Shown piece after piece: positions 1 through 11,409 of a DNA stretch of 64,000 nt. The DNA comes from Ampullaceana balthica (Eukaryota > Mollusca > Gastropoda > Lymnaeidae). The notes under the pieces are model-generated. The model saw nothing but the letters and a program-made list of their open reading frames with translations. It had not been told where the DNA came from and did not search any database. Location of the stretch: NCBI GenBank assembly GCA_944989445.1, contig CALYLW010000053.1:920001-984000 (forward strand), read 5' to 3'. The translations under genes were made by a program, and so were the position numbers. How positions within the stretch are numbered: position 1 is the stretch's first letter; the number at the start of each line of letters is the position of its first letter.

Positions 1-176
1 ACATATGAAATTTTTATTAAATCTATTTACACACAACAATTTGACAGGTTCACTACTTAATAACTCTTTAATTGACATAAAAAATTCAACTTATATATAC
101 ACTTTCTTCGGCCATTTAAACTCTGACAAATATGATTCAGTATGGTAGTAATTATTATTGCTATTATGTCTAGGGA
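1..176. repeat. Tandem repeat of about 385 bp, left part
   Basis: This stretch resembles 4241-4430 and, for its first 100 bases, 4630-4710 (shared landmarks: ATTTACACACAAC, TTGACATAAAA, TATGGTAGTAATTA). With the hAT element and one target duplication (177-4016) removed, the landmarks recur about every 385 bp. The hAT at 177 therefore landed inside one unit of an existing tandem repeat. No coding capacity is seen. Confidence 0.7.
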
Positions 177-1338
177 CAGTGGCATAGTGAGGGGGGTGGG
201 GGCGGATGCCCGGCGGCACTTTGCCAGGTGCGGCAAATTCCTAGTCGTTAATAAGTTTCTTAAACTGAAAATTTTAAAAGAAAGAGGAGTTTTTAAAAAT
301 ACAAATTAAAGAAAAGCCAAATAAGAAATTAATAAAAGAAATAAAGGAACTATCCAAAAGCATGTGAACGTTTTAACTGCCACAACATAAAACTCCTTAT
401 TGGATATAAATTCTTCTGATATTAATACTACTGTAATAAAAAAAAACCAGAGGCTAAATTAGTATGCGAACTTGACACTGATGTAGTGATAAATTCATTG
501 ATTCTTAAAATATGACAGCCGCCCCTGTTGTAAAAATTGGAGGGGGGGGGGAGGGGCGGCATTTTCCTAATTGTTAATAAGCTAATTGTTAAACCGTGAA
601 AATAAATTTTAATAAAAAAAAGATACGCCAAGATAAAAAAATTTAACGAAATGAAGAACTATATTAAAATACGAGAGTGCTTCTAATGCCAAAACTTCAA
701 ACTCCATTATGAATCTTTACTCTTCTGATACTAATGTTACTGAGCTGGAAAACATGGGGGTTGACAGTATGACAATAATGTGCTGGTATATATAATTGAT
801 TCAAGTTTGATTTTAACGAAAGTGAACTACTGGAAAAAATTGTTTGCGTATTTATATGGCTTATTTTAATGTCTTTTGATTTGTGACATAAACAAAAATA
901 ATGGAAACATTTATTTGCTTATCTAGTGGAATTTAAACTTGGCACAAATAAATACAAAATATGTGGGGGGGGGGCAGGTGGTGGCAAATTCCTCGTTGTT
1001 AATTAGCTAATTGTTAAATCGTGAAAATAAATTTTATTAAAATAGAAAAGCCAACATAAGTACTCAATAAGTATTCAACATTACCAAAGATTTTTTTTTA
1101 CAAATGGAAGGAATCAGAAATTGGATAAAAAAGAATAGACTATTAATAAAGATCAACAATTAGTTGTTGTAAAAGAGAAAACAAAGTGGCAAGAAGTTCT
1201 TAGAATATTTGACATTATTAAATCCTGGCGAAATTGAATGTTACTTTTTGAGTCACAGAGAGGGCAATACTGTGTCGAATAAAGGCAATATTATGTAACT
1301 AATGCAATAGCTTGCAAAGTACGCTTTGAGCACTCTAA

Positions 1339-1530
1339 GAACATACTGGGAAAAGGGGTAAAAAACTTGTCATATAAAATTCAAACTGAGCTCATAGCAA
1401 TTTTAGTAGATACAGTTCCCCAAAAAATCATCTTTCTTCAATAACAAGATACCAAATATTGTTCCATTGTATTTGATAGCTCTTCATATATTTGGCATAA
1501 GGATCAAACAAGTCCAGTTGTGATATGTAA
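1339..1530 (+). pseudogene. hAT (ZMYM1-like) transposase fragment
   Basis: One frame reads as a hAT transposase segment with a single internal stop. It contains TELIAILVDTVPQKI, then the stop, then KYCSIVFDSSSYIWHKDQ. The pattern KYxSIxFDSSxxxxHxDQ is the first catalytic-aspartate region of hAT transposases of the zinc-finger MYM 1-like group. Coding potential dissolves on both sides into stops, so this is a dead remnant of the element spanning 177-4008. Family assignment is by eye from the motif. Confidence 0.6.
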
Positions 1531-2689
1531 AGATTGAAAATCAAAAGTAGACGCCGTGGAATCTTTCAAAGATTTCATTCAAGCAAAAGTGAATCTGCTT
1601 ACGACATTTCTGAAATGATTTTGAATAAATGATGATCTCAAAATAATGGATTGCACAGGACCAACGTGTTTTAATACTTCTTAAGGGCTGGAAAGTATAC
1701 AAGAGTTCAACAAGGTGCAAAAACATAAAATCTCATGTCAAACTCGTTCAAACAATAAAATCTAATTAAATTAGTTAACATGATACTCCACTGAAACGAA
1801 TTCTTAAAACTATTTTAGTACACTTGAGCGTTGTTACGCATTCTTTTCCAGGTCCATGCACTGTTGGAAATACATAATTGCTTCTACAACCAAGGCATTC
1901 AGACTTCAGGATACAAAATAGTGAATATACCATGGAGCCATTTTGAGGTTACTTTGTAAGCTATAGAACTGAAAGATGCCGACAATAAGCTCAACACCCG
2001 AACAAACGCAGGAACTTTGCTAGTCAAAATGAAATCTTTTTATTTTCAAAGTTATATTTTAAAAAATGCCTTAAATTCTTTAAAAACTATAGTGCTCAAC
2101 AAAAAATTACTTAGCAGTGGCTACTCACAGAGAAACTAATGGAATGGAATGCTTAAGGGATGTTTGACATTTGATAAAATTTCATGTGGAGACCTCATCA
2201 TTTTGATCGAACAAGGGAGCAAATTTTTGGTGATCTAAGCAAATATGTATGTATCCATGCTATGTAGAATAACAGTTAAGAAGAAATTTGGTTTCTTCAT
2301 AAGATGAGATTTGTTTATAAATTCGTGAGAAGCTTTGGCAGTTATATAGAATTTAGAAAACAGACATGATTTTAGTACACCAGCTAATCTACTAGACTTT
2401 GAAATTTTGTCTTCAAATTAGAGTATTAAAATATCCCACATGACATAGTCAGGCAAGGAATATTTTAACCCAATGAAATTAATTTTTTAAAATGAATTCA
2501 GTACTAGGGGGTTTATTTAAGTTTATAAAGATATTTAGGCTCAAAGTTACCCTGCCTAAAATAATATAATTAATTCGAACAATGCTTAAAGCTGTCTTAA
2601 GTAATGCAAGGTGTTAAAAAGGTTTCTCTAAAATTATTTTAAAGAAAAAATTAATGACGATCATTTACGGATACACCAACATTGTCTGA

Positions 2690-2890
2690 TCTATTGCTAT
2701 TTTACAAGCTTTTATTTAACTCACACTGTTATGTTGTATGTTGTATCCGTCAAATCTTGTAACGTAAAATTAAACCACTTCTGATGGTCCTAGAGATCTC
2801 AAAATTTACCAGAGATAGATCTTGGATGACAATACATTGAATCAAAATTTCAGATCCATCGAATGTACCGTAATTAAATAAATGCATTTT
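2690..2890 (-). repeat. Dispersed repeat, inverted copy of 58860-59040
   Basis: Read on the minus strand this matches 58860-59040: CGGTACATTCGATCGATCTG-like sequence, then an AAATTTTGAT run, then AGATCTCTAGGACYATC. The same core also occurs in the repeats at about 7780-7860, 18070-18150 and 59430-59520. It has no coding capacity and looks like a non-autonomous element or a shared module of several repeats. Confidence 0.55.
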
Positions 2891-3063
2891 TTTAGTTTAT
2901 CTTTATATATAATCTGTATCCGTGCTATTCTTGACTTTCACGTGAATGTCACCGGAGTTCACCACCAGCCATCGGTGACCACATTCCAGGTGTTAGACAG
3001 CTCAGTAATACGAAACTAAATCTAAATTGACATGATAATACAAGAGGAACAACTGGAATTTGT

Positions 3064-3135
3064 GTAGCCTAGTTGGCCGAATTGTTAACGTAATGGATTT
3101 TCGACCAGGAGGTACTGGGTTCAATTTTCAGTTGG
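3064..3135 (+). repeat. tRNA-derived SINE-like segment
   Basis: An A-box-like TAGCCTAGTTGG (3065-3076) is followed about 40 bases later by a B-box-like GGGTTCAATTTTC (3117-3129). This is the spacing of an internal RNA polymerase III promoter. The segment cannot fold into a clean tRNA cloverleaf by eye, so a SINE head or tRNA pseudogene is more likely than a working tRNA. It lies inside the hAT element at 177-4008. Confidence 0.5.
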
Positions 3136-3292
3136 GGAAACATTTTTTTTAAACTCATTAATTTGTAATTAATAATCTATCTTTCTACCACTATCACATT
3201 TAAGTTATAGACAACGAAGTTTGACTAATTAAATTGAATTGATTATGTCGAAAAATTGATTAAAAAAATTTTGATACTAAAAAGTAGAAAAT

Positions 3293-3762
3293 AAAATATT
3301 TAAAAAATCTTTTTTTTAAAAAGCACTCGCTTTTATTTACATATAGAAAGTGCACTAAAAATAAGAAAATAAAATTTTTCTATGATAACAGGTGAAATGA
3401 CTGAATCTATTCACTGCACATAAAAGCGTGGGGCGCTCATCACAACTCTCTATCATGTACAAGGCTGCGAAACATAAATACAAATTTGTATGAATATTAA
3501 TAAAATTAAAAGTTTCAAAACTTTGATCATAATTCATATACATGCTACTATCATATTGATTAGAAATATTTTTCTATATGCAAAAGAATAGTTTGAAAGA
3601 GAAATGATTTGTGATTGGCGCCCCACGCTTTTATGTGCAGTGGATAGATTCAGTCATTTCACCTGTTATCATAGAAAAAATTTTTCTTCTTCTTTTTAGT
3701 GCACTTTTTATATGTAAATAAAAGCGTGTGCTTTATAAAAAAAAAGATTTTAAAAATATTTT
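3293..3762. repeat. Long fold-back (inverted repeat) element 1
   Basis: The left arm, 3293-3436, is nearly the reverse complement of the right arm, 3616-3762. Shared landmarks are ATGATAACAGGTGAAATGAC and CATAAAAGCGTGGGGCGC. The loop is about 180 bp. The arms are long enough to form a stable hairpin in RNA or in single-stranded DNA. No coding content is seen. A second element of the same design is at 58353-58685. Confidence 0.8.
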
Positions 3763-4016
3763 ATTGGCTATTGAGCATGCCATGGCTGAAAACATTGATA
3801 CATGAAAGATTGAGCCATGAGGAAAAACATTAAACTTTAATTTCATAAAAGAAATGAAGCCTTTCTTTTTAACATAAAAATATATAGTGTTCTTATTATT
3901 ACTTTCTAATTAATTATTTTTTACTTTAGAGCTTCAACATATTTATCGGGGGGGGGGAGGCAAATTTCGTTTCTGCCCCGGGCGGCACATGCCCACGCTA
4001 CGCCGCCGGCTAGGGA

Positions 4017-4727
4017 GATATACTAAAATAACAAAACTATTTGTAAACTGATTATACAAACTACTCTATAAGTTACCAAATTGTAATGAAGAGAAAGAAA
4101 CGTAGCTGAATTATTTTTACAATGTTACTTAATTATATTTAAACTTTTCAAAATAAACACATAACAGTATTATGTTTCTGAAAAATTTCTATGATTAAAA
4201 AATAAAAAATAAATAAATACACGAGAGTATAATATATTAAGTTACTGTTAAATCTATTTACACACAACTATATGACAGTTTCACTGCTTTATAAATCTTT
4301 CATTGACATAAAAATTCAATACACTTTCTATGGCAATTTAAACTACTAAAAATTATTCATTATGGTAGTAATTAATACAGCCATTATGCATAAGGGGATA
4401 TATTAAAATACCTAAACTATGAGTAAACTGATAATAAAAACTACTCTGTAAGTTTCAAAATTATAATACAGAGAAAGAAAAGTAGTTGAATTATTTTTAT
4501 TATGGTAATTAATTTAAACAATTTGACAATAAACACATAATATTATTATGTTTCTGAAAAACTTCAATGTTTAAAAAAAAAGAAAAAAAGTTAAATGCAT
4601 ACATGAGACATTAATATATTAATTTACTGTTAAATATATTTACACACAACAATTAGGTGGTGTAATATACACAAACATACTACTTTATAACTCTCGATTG
4701 ACATAAAAATTAAACGTACATATTTAT
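4017..4727. repeat. Tandem repeat of about 385 bp, right part
   Basis: This continues the repeat unit interrupted by the hAT at 177-4008, followed by a second unit (about 4241-4620) and the start of a third that runs into the Helitron fragment at 4728. Shared landmarks are AACACATAATATTATTATG, CACGAGAGTAT-like and ATTTACACACAAC. No gene is seen. Its position next to a minus-strand Helitron fragment allows it to be Helitron-internal repeat, but no Helitron end is visible. Confidence 0.65.
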
Positions 4728-5690
4728 TTATATAACCACCTTGTATTCAACTGTTGGCATGAGTTCTAATAATGTTTTGAAAGTATTAATCAAGTGGTTG
4801 TGCTGAAGACGCATGCGTTGTAAGTCCAGAACAATTTCACGCCTTAAGCCAGAAATATAATTACATGTACATCGTTGATCGATTTCTTTTTTTTCATCCC
4901 CCATAAAGTATATTTGCAAAAACTTGGGACTTTGACCTGGTAAAGGGAGTAGAGAACCTGACTTATGATAAACTTGACCCTGGACTTTAAAAGTTGTTGT
5001 TAAACCTGTTTCTTCAATTATATTTGTTGCCCCAAATGATGTCATCTGAAAACTTGAATTATACTTTCGAATGTTTCTCAAAAATTGCTTTGATTCCAAG
5101 GTAGTTCCAGACATATAGGTAGGCAAGTTATCCGGTGAGGATTACAGAGGTGAAAGTTTAATTTTGCCACTTCTACAACACATTCCAGGAGATTCTAGTT
5201 GATATTTATGAGCATGACAGTAGGTACATATTTATCCATTCATCCTATGCTATTAGTTGGGTGTTCATTATATTTTTTATTGGGATCATAAGGAAAAGCT
5301 TCTCACAACATAATGGAAAACCTTACCATTCTTGAGAAACTATACCTCTCACTGTGCTTTCGAATCCGGTCATCATGGTCTTCTGGTGTCTCTGATGCTT
5401 TTGATGAACTGACCCTTTCCCTCTGCTCTCGAATCCGGTCATCATGGTGTTCTGGTGTCTCTGATGCCCTTGCCCTTTCCTTCTGCTTTCGAATCGGGTC
5501 ATCATGGTGTACTCTGACGCCCTTGATACTGTGTCCTGTTCTCTCCTTTTAATAAGTCGAAGCTCACTTTGTTCTGGTATCTCTGACGACCTTGATACAC
5601 TGTACTGTTCTCTTCTTTTTTGAAGTCTTAACTCACGGTGTTCTGGTGTTTCTGACGCCCTTGATGTTCTGTATAGAACTCCAGGCAACC
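4728..5690 (-). pseudogene. Helitron Rep/helicase N-terminal fragment
   Basis: Two minus-strand frames belong to one broken Helitron protein. Upstream (5323-5688) is a charged, repetitive segment with recurring SETPEHRELRLQKRREQ-like units, typical of the variable N terminus of Helitron proteins. Downstream (4728-5126) is a Helitron-like N domain with FKVQGQVYHKSGSLLPLPGQ and LQIYFMGD, then a stop. The 49361-49882 protein has the equivalent FKVQGQVYHHAGPLHP and LQIYFLGE. The Rep HUH nuclease and the helicase are absent. The fragment abuts a LINE piece at about 5690. Confidence 0.75.
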
Positions 5691-5695
5691 AGAAC

Positions 5696-7238
5696 GTGGA
5701 GGCAGACTGGGCGTCATTCAGAGAGCTGATTTACACCACAGCTTCAGAAACTCTGGGGCAACAGACCAGGAAACATAAGGACTGGTTCGATGATAACTGC
5801 GAAGACATCAAGCAGTTATTGTTTGAGAAACACCACCTACAACAAGCTTACCTCAATAATCCCAGGTCCACGGCAAGGAGAGATGCACTCAACATCATAA
5901 GCAGGACTGTACAGCAAAATCTCCGTCAGATGCAGGATGATTGGCTCAGTAACAAAGCCGAAGAGATCCAAGGCTATGCAGACACGCGTGACTATAAAAA
6001 CGTCTACAATGCTTTGAAAGAAGTGTATGGTCCCATGCCCTCAGGATCAAACCCCTTCCTCAGCGCAGACGGTAACATTCTCATCACAGACAAAGAGAAG
6101 ACCTTGAAGAGGTGGGCCGAACATTCCGAAAGCGTCCTAAATCGCCCTTCGACAATCAACGAAGAAGCCATCAATCGTCTCCCCAAGTGCCCAAAAACAA
6201 AGCACTGGATGACCCCCCAACCTTGCTCGAGACACAAAAAGCAATTTATCTTCTCTCCAGTGGCAAAGCACCTGGTTCTGACGCCATACCAGCTGAGGTC
6301 TACAAGGAGGGAGGAACAGCCCTGACTGAAAGGCTCCACCATCTGTTTCTCTTGATGTGGCAGCAAGAGACGATCCCGCAGGACTTCAAAGATGCCTCCA
6401 TCATACATCTTTATAAGCAAAAAGGAAGTAGACAGGCTTGTGACAACCACAGAGCCACTTCGATGACGAAGTGAACGTCAGAATTGCCAGAGCAAGCTCC
6501 ACTTTTGGAAGGTTGTCTCCAAATCTCTGGAACAGAAGAGGCATTACCATCCAGACCAAGCTGAAATTGTACAGGGTGGTGGTGCTCCCCACACTGCTAT
6601 ATGCGTGTGAAACATGGACTGTGTATCAGCGCCATGCTAGGAAGCTTAACCACTTTCATTCAACAAGTCTCAGGAAGATCCTCGGCATAAAGTGGCAGGA
6701 TAAAATACCAGACACATTGGTACTGACCAAGGCAGGTCTCCCCAGCATATTTACACTCCCGATGCAGTCCCAGCTTCGTTGGGCAGGGCACGTGGTCCAA
6801 ATGCCAGACGAGAGACTGCCAAAGAGACTCTTCTATGGCGAGCTCCAGCATGGCCAGAGGTCCCACGGTGGGCAAAAGAAACGCTTCAAAGACACACCGA
6901 AAGCCTCTCCGAAAGCGTTTGCCATCAATCCAGAAACGTGGGAACTTGCTGCAATGGACCGATCCACCTGGCGTTCCTCGATCCACGAAGGTGCTAAGTC
7001 ATGCGAGGAAAACAGGATCACCTCCGCAGAAAAGAAGAGGAAAGCCCAAAAGGCCCGTGCTGTCAACCCTCCTGGAGATGTCCAACTCGTCCCTTGTCCC
7101 TTCTGTTCCCGAACCTTCCGTGCAAGGATCGGCCTCATCAGCCATCTGCGCAAAACCAGTCCCAGTCACCCTCGGATGACTAGAGTGGTCTTCGTCGAAT
7201 CGACGGACGAACAACATATAGAAAAGAAGTATTCTTAA
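5696..7238 (+). pseudogene. LINE reverse transcriptase, internally deleted, with C-terminal C2H2 finger
   Basis: The first frame (5696-6200) matches the linker before the reverse transcriptase of an APE-type LINE (RKHKDWFDDNCEDIKQLL, LSADGNILITDKEKTLKRWA). After a frameshift near 6115-6230 comes the first RT block (LLSSGKAPGSDAIPAEVYKE, IPQDFKDASIIHLYKQKGS). At about 6465 the sequence jumps to the region after the RT palm (NVRIARASSTFGRLSPNLWN, LLYACETWTVYQ, QLRWAGHVVQMPDERLPKRL). The C terminus has a C2H2-type finger, CPFCSRTFRARIGLISHLR. The palm with the catalytic Asp pair is deleted, so the copy is inactive. The clade is uncertain. Confidence 0.8.
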
Positions 7239-7494
7239 ATTTTATTTTTCCTTTAAATTAAAATTTTGCATGATTATTATGTAATAATATATTTTTTTCA
7301 AGTATAAAAAAATTTGTAACAATCCAAATAAATTCACTATTTAAAAAGGTTTTCTTAAAATTAATTTGTCTATGAAATAAAATTTCTATTATTATTTTGT
7401 AATTACAAAAAAATGCACCAATCTTTTACCTTATTGTATAAATAAGGTATTTGAAATCGGAATAAATATTTTATAAAAAAACCATAAATAAACA
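7239..7494. other. AT-rich spacer
   Basis: Nothing recognisable beyond A/T-rich sequence following the LINE fragment. Confidence 0.4.
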
Positions 7495-8032
7495 AGCTTT
7501 TGACTAAATCCTTTATGTACGAGACGTAACTAAAAGAATGTTCATTATAATACGCAGCGCAAGACCATCCAAAAAATACAAAACTGTAGTAAAACAGGTT
7601 TAATATAATGCGCACCGATCAGGAATATGTTTATGAAAAGTTTGTCAATAAAATACGCACCTTATTGCGCGACAGAAAGGTTGTTCAATATAATACGCAC
7701 CGCGACACTCTATCTCAAAAAATAACATGTTACATAGGAATAATATAAAATAATCTAAAAAATCAATAATTTAATTACGGTACGTGCGATCGATCTGAAA
7801 TTGTAATGCATTGTTTTTATCATCGGCACAAAACTGCCTGCAAAATTTCATCTCGCTAGCTTACGAGGAAGGGGGTTAAAAATTGATCCAAAGTTTTGGC
7901 GACCGACAAAAAATCAAGCAACCAGACATATAGAATGGGACTCAAATTTATTGTTTTCACTGCACAATTTGTTTGTGTATTTTGTATTTTAAGCAACCAG
8001 ACACCACGAGTTCATATAAAGGATTTAAAAAT
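7495..8032. repeat. Dispersed repeat of about 540 bp, copy A
   Basis: The left edge reads TTTTGACTAAATCCTTTATG and the right edge ATATAAAGGATTTAAAAATG, an imperfect inverted pair. Copies B (17735-18262) and C (59101-59682) share the edges, the core GATCGATCTGAAATT and similar length. This copy also has four loose internal repeats around AATATAATACGCACCG (7540-7710). There is no coding frame. It looks like a non-autonomous DNA element; the target duplication is unclear. Confidence 0.6.
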
Positions 8033-8355
8033 GTGTTTTGAAAAATGTGTATGTTAAAAGTTAGATAAAATCAATAATGGAACTAATGATTTTGATGCAC
8101 TGTTCTTTTCCGGCTGATCCTGTTGTTTTTGTTGCCCTAAACGTACTTGGAAGTAATTCTTATTGGGAATTTAATCTTGACTTTCAGAGTAGCATCTGTC
8201 CGGCAGAAGGTCTTTTTTTTTATAGAAAAGGACGTATTTTGTTTCAACACTAGATATAAACACTCAGTTGCTAAAGTATAATTGATATAAATTTTCAGAA
8301 CGTGTCTACTCAATCATTATGAATCTCCATAATAGTAGTTTCTTAATGTCTACAT

Positions 8356-9901
8356 AAAGGTCAGTTTATTTTCAACGAATCACTGTTCACAAGTACCCAG
8401 GAGACGCGCTCTAAGAGAGATGTGAACTCACAAGACGGAGATGACTACGTCCTACGAGAAAGACCAGCGATGTTACAGATGTATGCAGTGGCGTAGCGAT
8501 GGGGGGGGGTTAGGGGAGTAAATGCCCCGGGTGGCAAATTCCTAGTCGTTAATTATTTTCTTAAAATGAAAATTTTAAATGAAAGATAAGCTTTTTAAAA
8601 ATTGCAGTTAAAGAAAATCCAATTAAGAAATTAATAAAAGAAATAAAGGAACTATCCAAAAGCATGTGAACGTTTTAACTGCAAAAACTTCAAATTCCTT
8701 ATTGTATATAAATTCTTCAGAAACTAAAACAAATGTAATTAAAAAAAACAGAGGATAAATTAGTATGAGAATTGACACTGATGTGGTGATAAATTCATTG
8801 ATTCTTAAAATTTGACAGCCAACACTGTTGTAAAATAATATAAAAAAAATATCTTCGTTGTTAATTAGATAATTGCTAGAAACTCGAAATAAATTTTAAT
8901 AAAAGAAAAGTAAAGCCAAGATAAAAAAAATTAAACGAATTGAAGAAGTATATTAAAATACCAGCGCTTCTAATACTAAAACTTCAAACTCCATTATAAA
9001 TCGAAAGTCGTCTCATACTAATGTTACTAAACTGGAAAACATAGGGGATGACAGTATGACAATAATGTGCTGGTATACATAACTGATTCTAGTTTGATTT
9101 TAACGTAAGTGAACCACTGGAAAAAAATATTGGCGTATTTATATGGCTTATTTTAAATTTAATGTCTTTTGTTTTGTGACAAAAACAAAAATAATGGAAA
9201 CAATTGCTTATCTAGTGGAATTAAAACTTGGCACGAATAAATAAAAAAAATATTTTATTTTATTATTTTTATTATTATTATTTTTTTTTGGGGGGGGGGT
9301 GGCAAAATCCTCGTTGTTAATTAGCTAATTTTTAAAACGTGAAAATACATTTTGATAAAATAAAAGAAAAGCCAAGATAAATACTCAATAAGTAAGCAAC
9401 ATTACCAAATTTTTTTTGGAATCAGAAATTAGATAAAAAAGAATAGACTATTAATAAAGACCAACAATTAGTGGTTGTAAGAGAGGAAACAAAGTGGCAA
9501 GAAGTTCTTGTTAAAATATTTGACATTATTAAATCCTTGCGAAATTGAATGAGACTTTTTGATGTCGCAGAGAGAGCAATATTGTTGCAAATAAAGGCAA
9601 TATTCTGGAACGAATGCATTACTTTGCTATTTAGGCTTTTGAGAATGCAATGGCTGAAAACATTGATGCATGAAAGATTGAGCCATGAGGAAAATCATAA
9701 AACTTTAATTTCATTAAAGAAATGAAGCCTTTCTTTTTAACATTAACATATATAGTGTTCTTATTATTACTTTCCTATTATTATTTTCTTTACTTTATAG
9801 CGTTAACATATTTTTCAGGGGGGGGGGCGGCAAATTTGGTTTCTGCCCCGGGTGGCACATACTCACGCTACGCCGCTGGTTGTATGACTATATCTTAACT
9901 G
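8356..9901 (+). pseudogene. ADAM-like duplicate, exon 4 equivalent, split by hAT insertion
   Basis: The reading frame (GQFIFNESLFTSTQETRSKR, then DVNSQDGDDYVLRERPAMLQ) is closely similar to the exon at 60807-60951. Exon sequence occupies 8356-8485 and 9887-9901, with the hAT element and one target duplication (8486-9886) between them. Removing these restores MYDYILT and the donor GTAAGT at 9902. The acceptor is mutated: the intact copy has CTACAG, here it is CTACAT. The preceding intron (8130-8355) also resembles 60612-60806, so genomic DNA, not cDNA, was duplicated. An exon broken by a transposon and lacking its acceptor should not be used, hence a pseudogene. Confidence 0.85.
8486..9878. 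mobile_element. Non-autonomous hAT element (copy 2) inside an ADAM exon
   Basis: The ends are CAGTGGCGTAGCG and CGCTACGCCGCTG. Flanks are 8-bp duplications GATGTATG (8478-8485) and GTTGTATG (9879-9886), 7 of 8 matching. The intact paralogous exon at 60921-60945 shows the unoccupied site. Internal sequence matches the outer parts of the element at 177-4008, so this is a deletion derivative of that family. Poly-G runs sit at 8501-8510, 9291-9300 and 9819-9828. It has no coding frame. Confidence 0.92.
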
Positions 9902-10049
9902 GTAAGTGACAGTATTGATTGAAATATCAAATGACATAATGTCATTAGAAATTGCAGGCAGTATAGTAACTGGCTCCCTGATTACATTTATACATCCATT
10001 GACGGACTGCAACAAGAGAATATATCTTTTTTTAACATTCTATTCTATA

Positions 10050-10660
10050 TCATCATCATCATTATCATCAGTCCCGTGACCGTTGCGGTCGTGGGGGGGG
10101 GGAGCGCATGGAAACATCAACAGATAACGATCTCCACATATGCCTATTTTGAGCGGAGGCCAATAATTCATACAATTTCATCTCTGTCCTTTCCTTTATG
10201 TTGTCCAGCCAGCTTTTCCGTTGTCGCCCTCTTCGCCGAACCCCTTCTAAAGTGCCTTGAAGGATGATTTTTGTCAGGGTATCATGTCGCAGTACATGAC
10301 CGAACCATAGCATCTTACGACTCTTAATTGTTGTTATGATGGTTTCTTGATGCCCCGTAATAGAGTTTATTCTGTCCCAGACATATTCATTGGTCTTATG
10401 TTCTAAATAGGAGAATTTTCATAATGCATTTGTTTTCAAATGCTGCAGCTTGCTTTCAGTGGCTGCCATTAGTGTCCAGGTCTCACATCCGAAAAGGACA
10501 ATGGTTTTAACGAGAGCTATGTAAAGCCTGAGCTTTGTTGGCAGGCTAATGTTTTTGCTGTTCCATATTTTGGTTAACTTCGTCATTGCAGCCATTCTAT
10601 ATAGGGCACACATAAAAACTGTCCCCCAGTTTGCTTGCCAATAAGTACCAATCAATTAAT
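10050..10660 (-). pseudogene. LINE reverse transcriptase C-terminal fragment (RTE-like)
   Basis: Minus-strand translation gives the post-RT region of a LINE: LPTKLRLYIALVKTIVLFGC, ETWTLMAATESKL, then after one break MLWFGHVLRHDTLTKIILQG and RRRGRQRKSWLDNI. The 3' end on this strand runs into a GATGAT-type simple tail (about 10045-10070), a common tail form for RTE-type LINEs. The copy is 5'-truncated and lies in the intron between the first two exons of the decayed ADAM-like copy. Clade assignment is tentative. Confidence 0.7.
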
Positions 10661-11182
10661 ATGTTGTAAGATTTGGATTGTCGATAACCATACGCTTTTA
10701 ACATTAGTTGTTAAGTATTTTCACTAAAAATTCAGACTCTAAAATAGAAATTTATATTCCCGAAATGGCTTAAATAAACACATAACACTTACATGCCAGA
10801 ACAAACGCATACTATTCCTTCTTTACATCTGGCATTCAACGGTGGATTTTGTTGCCTATTCAATCTAGGGTACAAAAATCACTCAAAACATAAAACATTC
10901 GATTACAAATGTAAGACTCAACAGAAACCATGAAAAGGCGTAGGACGCAATAATATTCTGTGTTGAAAAAATGTATGTGATATTCCATATAAGACAAGAT
11001 AAGTAGAAATCAAAGGTGAGAAGGTAATCCAACACTGACATTATAAATATTGAATTTACTCATAAAATGATTTAATACACACATAATGATTTTGTATAGC
11101 ATTGCACCAATTTACGAACATACATAAGTTAATCTTAACACTTGATTTTGTCCCTATCTTCCAAAACAATGCACCAAAATAA
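10661..11182. other. Intron of the decayed ADAM-like copy
   Basis: No gene is seen. Parts of 10740-11180 align loosely with the intron at 61190-61890 of the intact copy (for example the stretch before the next exon around CACTTGATTTTGTCC / CGCTTGACTTTGTCC), consistent with segmental duplication of the locus. Confidence 0.55.
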
Positions 11183-11409
11183 AGGACAAATCAAGTCAAG
11201 AAAATAATGGTAAACAGACGCCAGCAGACCCTAAAGATATTCTTTCTACATCACTTCTTCGCAAACGTCGTCAGACGACCTCCACCTACTACATCGACAT
11301 CGTCGCAGACATTGACTTGCAGGCCAACAGTCGATTCCTCGGCAGCTCCAGTAACAGAACAGAAGCTCTACAGAAGCTACTGGAGTACTACACGTTAGTT
11401 ATTAGAGGA
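11183..11409 (+). pseudogene. ADAM-like duplicate, exon 5 equivalent
   Basis: This has the same length (227 nt) and frame as the exon at 61900-62126. It encodes LLRKRRQTTSTYYIDIVADI, then SSSNRTEALQKLLEYYTLVI. RKRR resembles a furin-type site between prodomain and protease, and YYIDIVA begins the metalloproteinase domain. The donor GTAGGT at 11410 survives. The acceptor does not: aligned by eye, CAG in the intact copy (61897-61899) is TAA here (11180-11182). The frame itself is open, so the splice site damage is the main evidence for decay in this exon. Confidence 0.8.

Larger units (their letters stand above)
177..4008 (+). mobile_element. hAT DNA transposon (copy 1) with nested insertions
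   Basis: The element begins CAGTGGCATAGTGAGG and ends CACGCTACGCCGCCG, an imperfect terminal inverted repeat of the CAGTGGCGTAGCG type. It is flanked by 8-bp duplications TCTAGGGA (169-176) and GCTAGGGA (4009-4016), 7 of 8 matching. The outer parts match the shorter element at 8486-9878, which lacks about 1300-3765. Poly-G tracts sit near both ends (190-200 and 3948-3957). Inside lie a decayed transposase, a tRNA-like SINE segment, a repeat shared with 58860-59040 and a fold-back hairpin. An 8-bp target duplication is the hAT signature. No intact transposase remains. Confidence 0.88.

Noticed and set aside
6004..6450. Minus-strand frames opposite the LINE at 5696-7238
   Set aside because: The plus strand has clear RT-associated motifs; the antisense frames have none.
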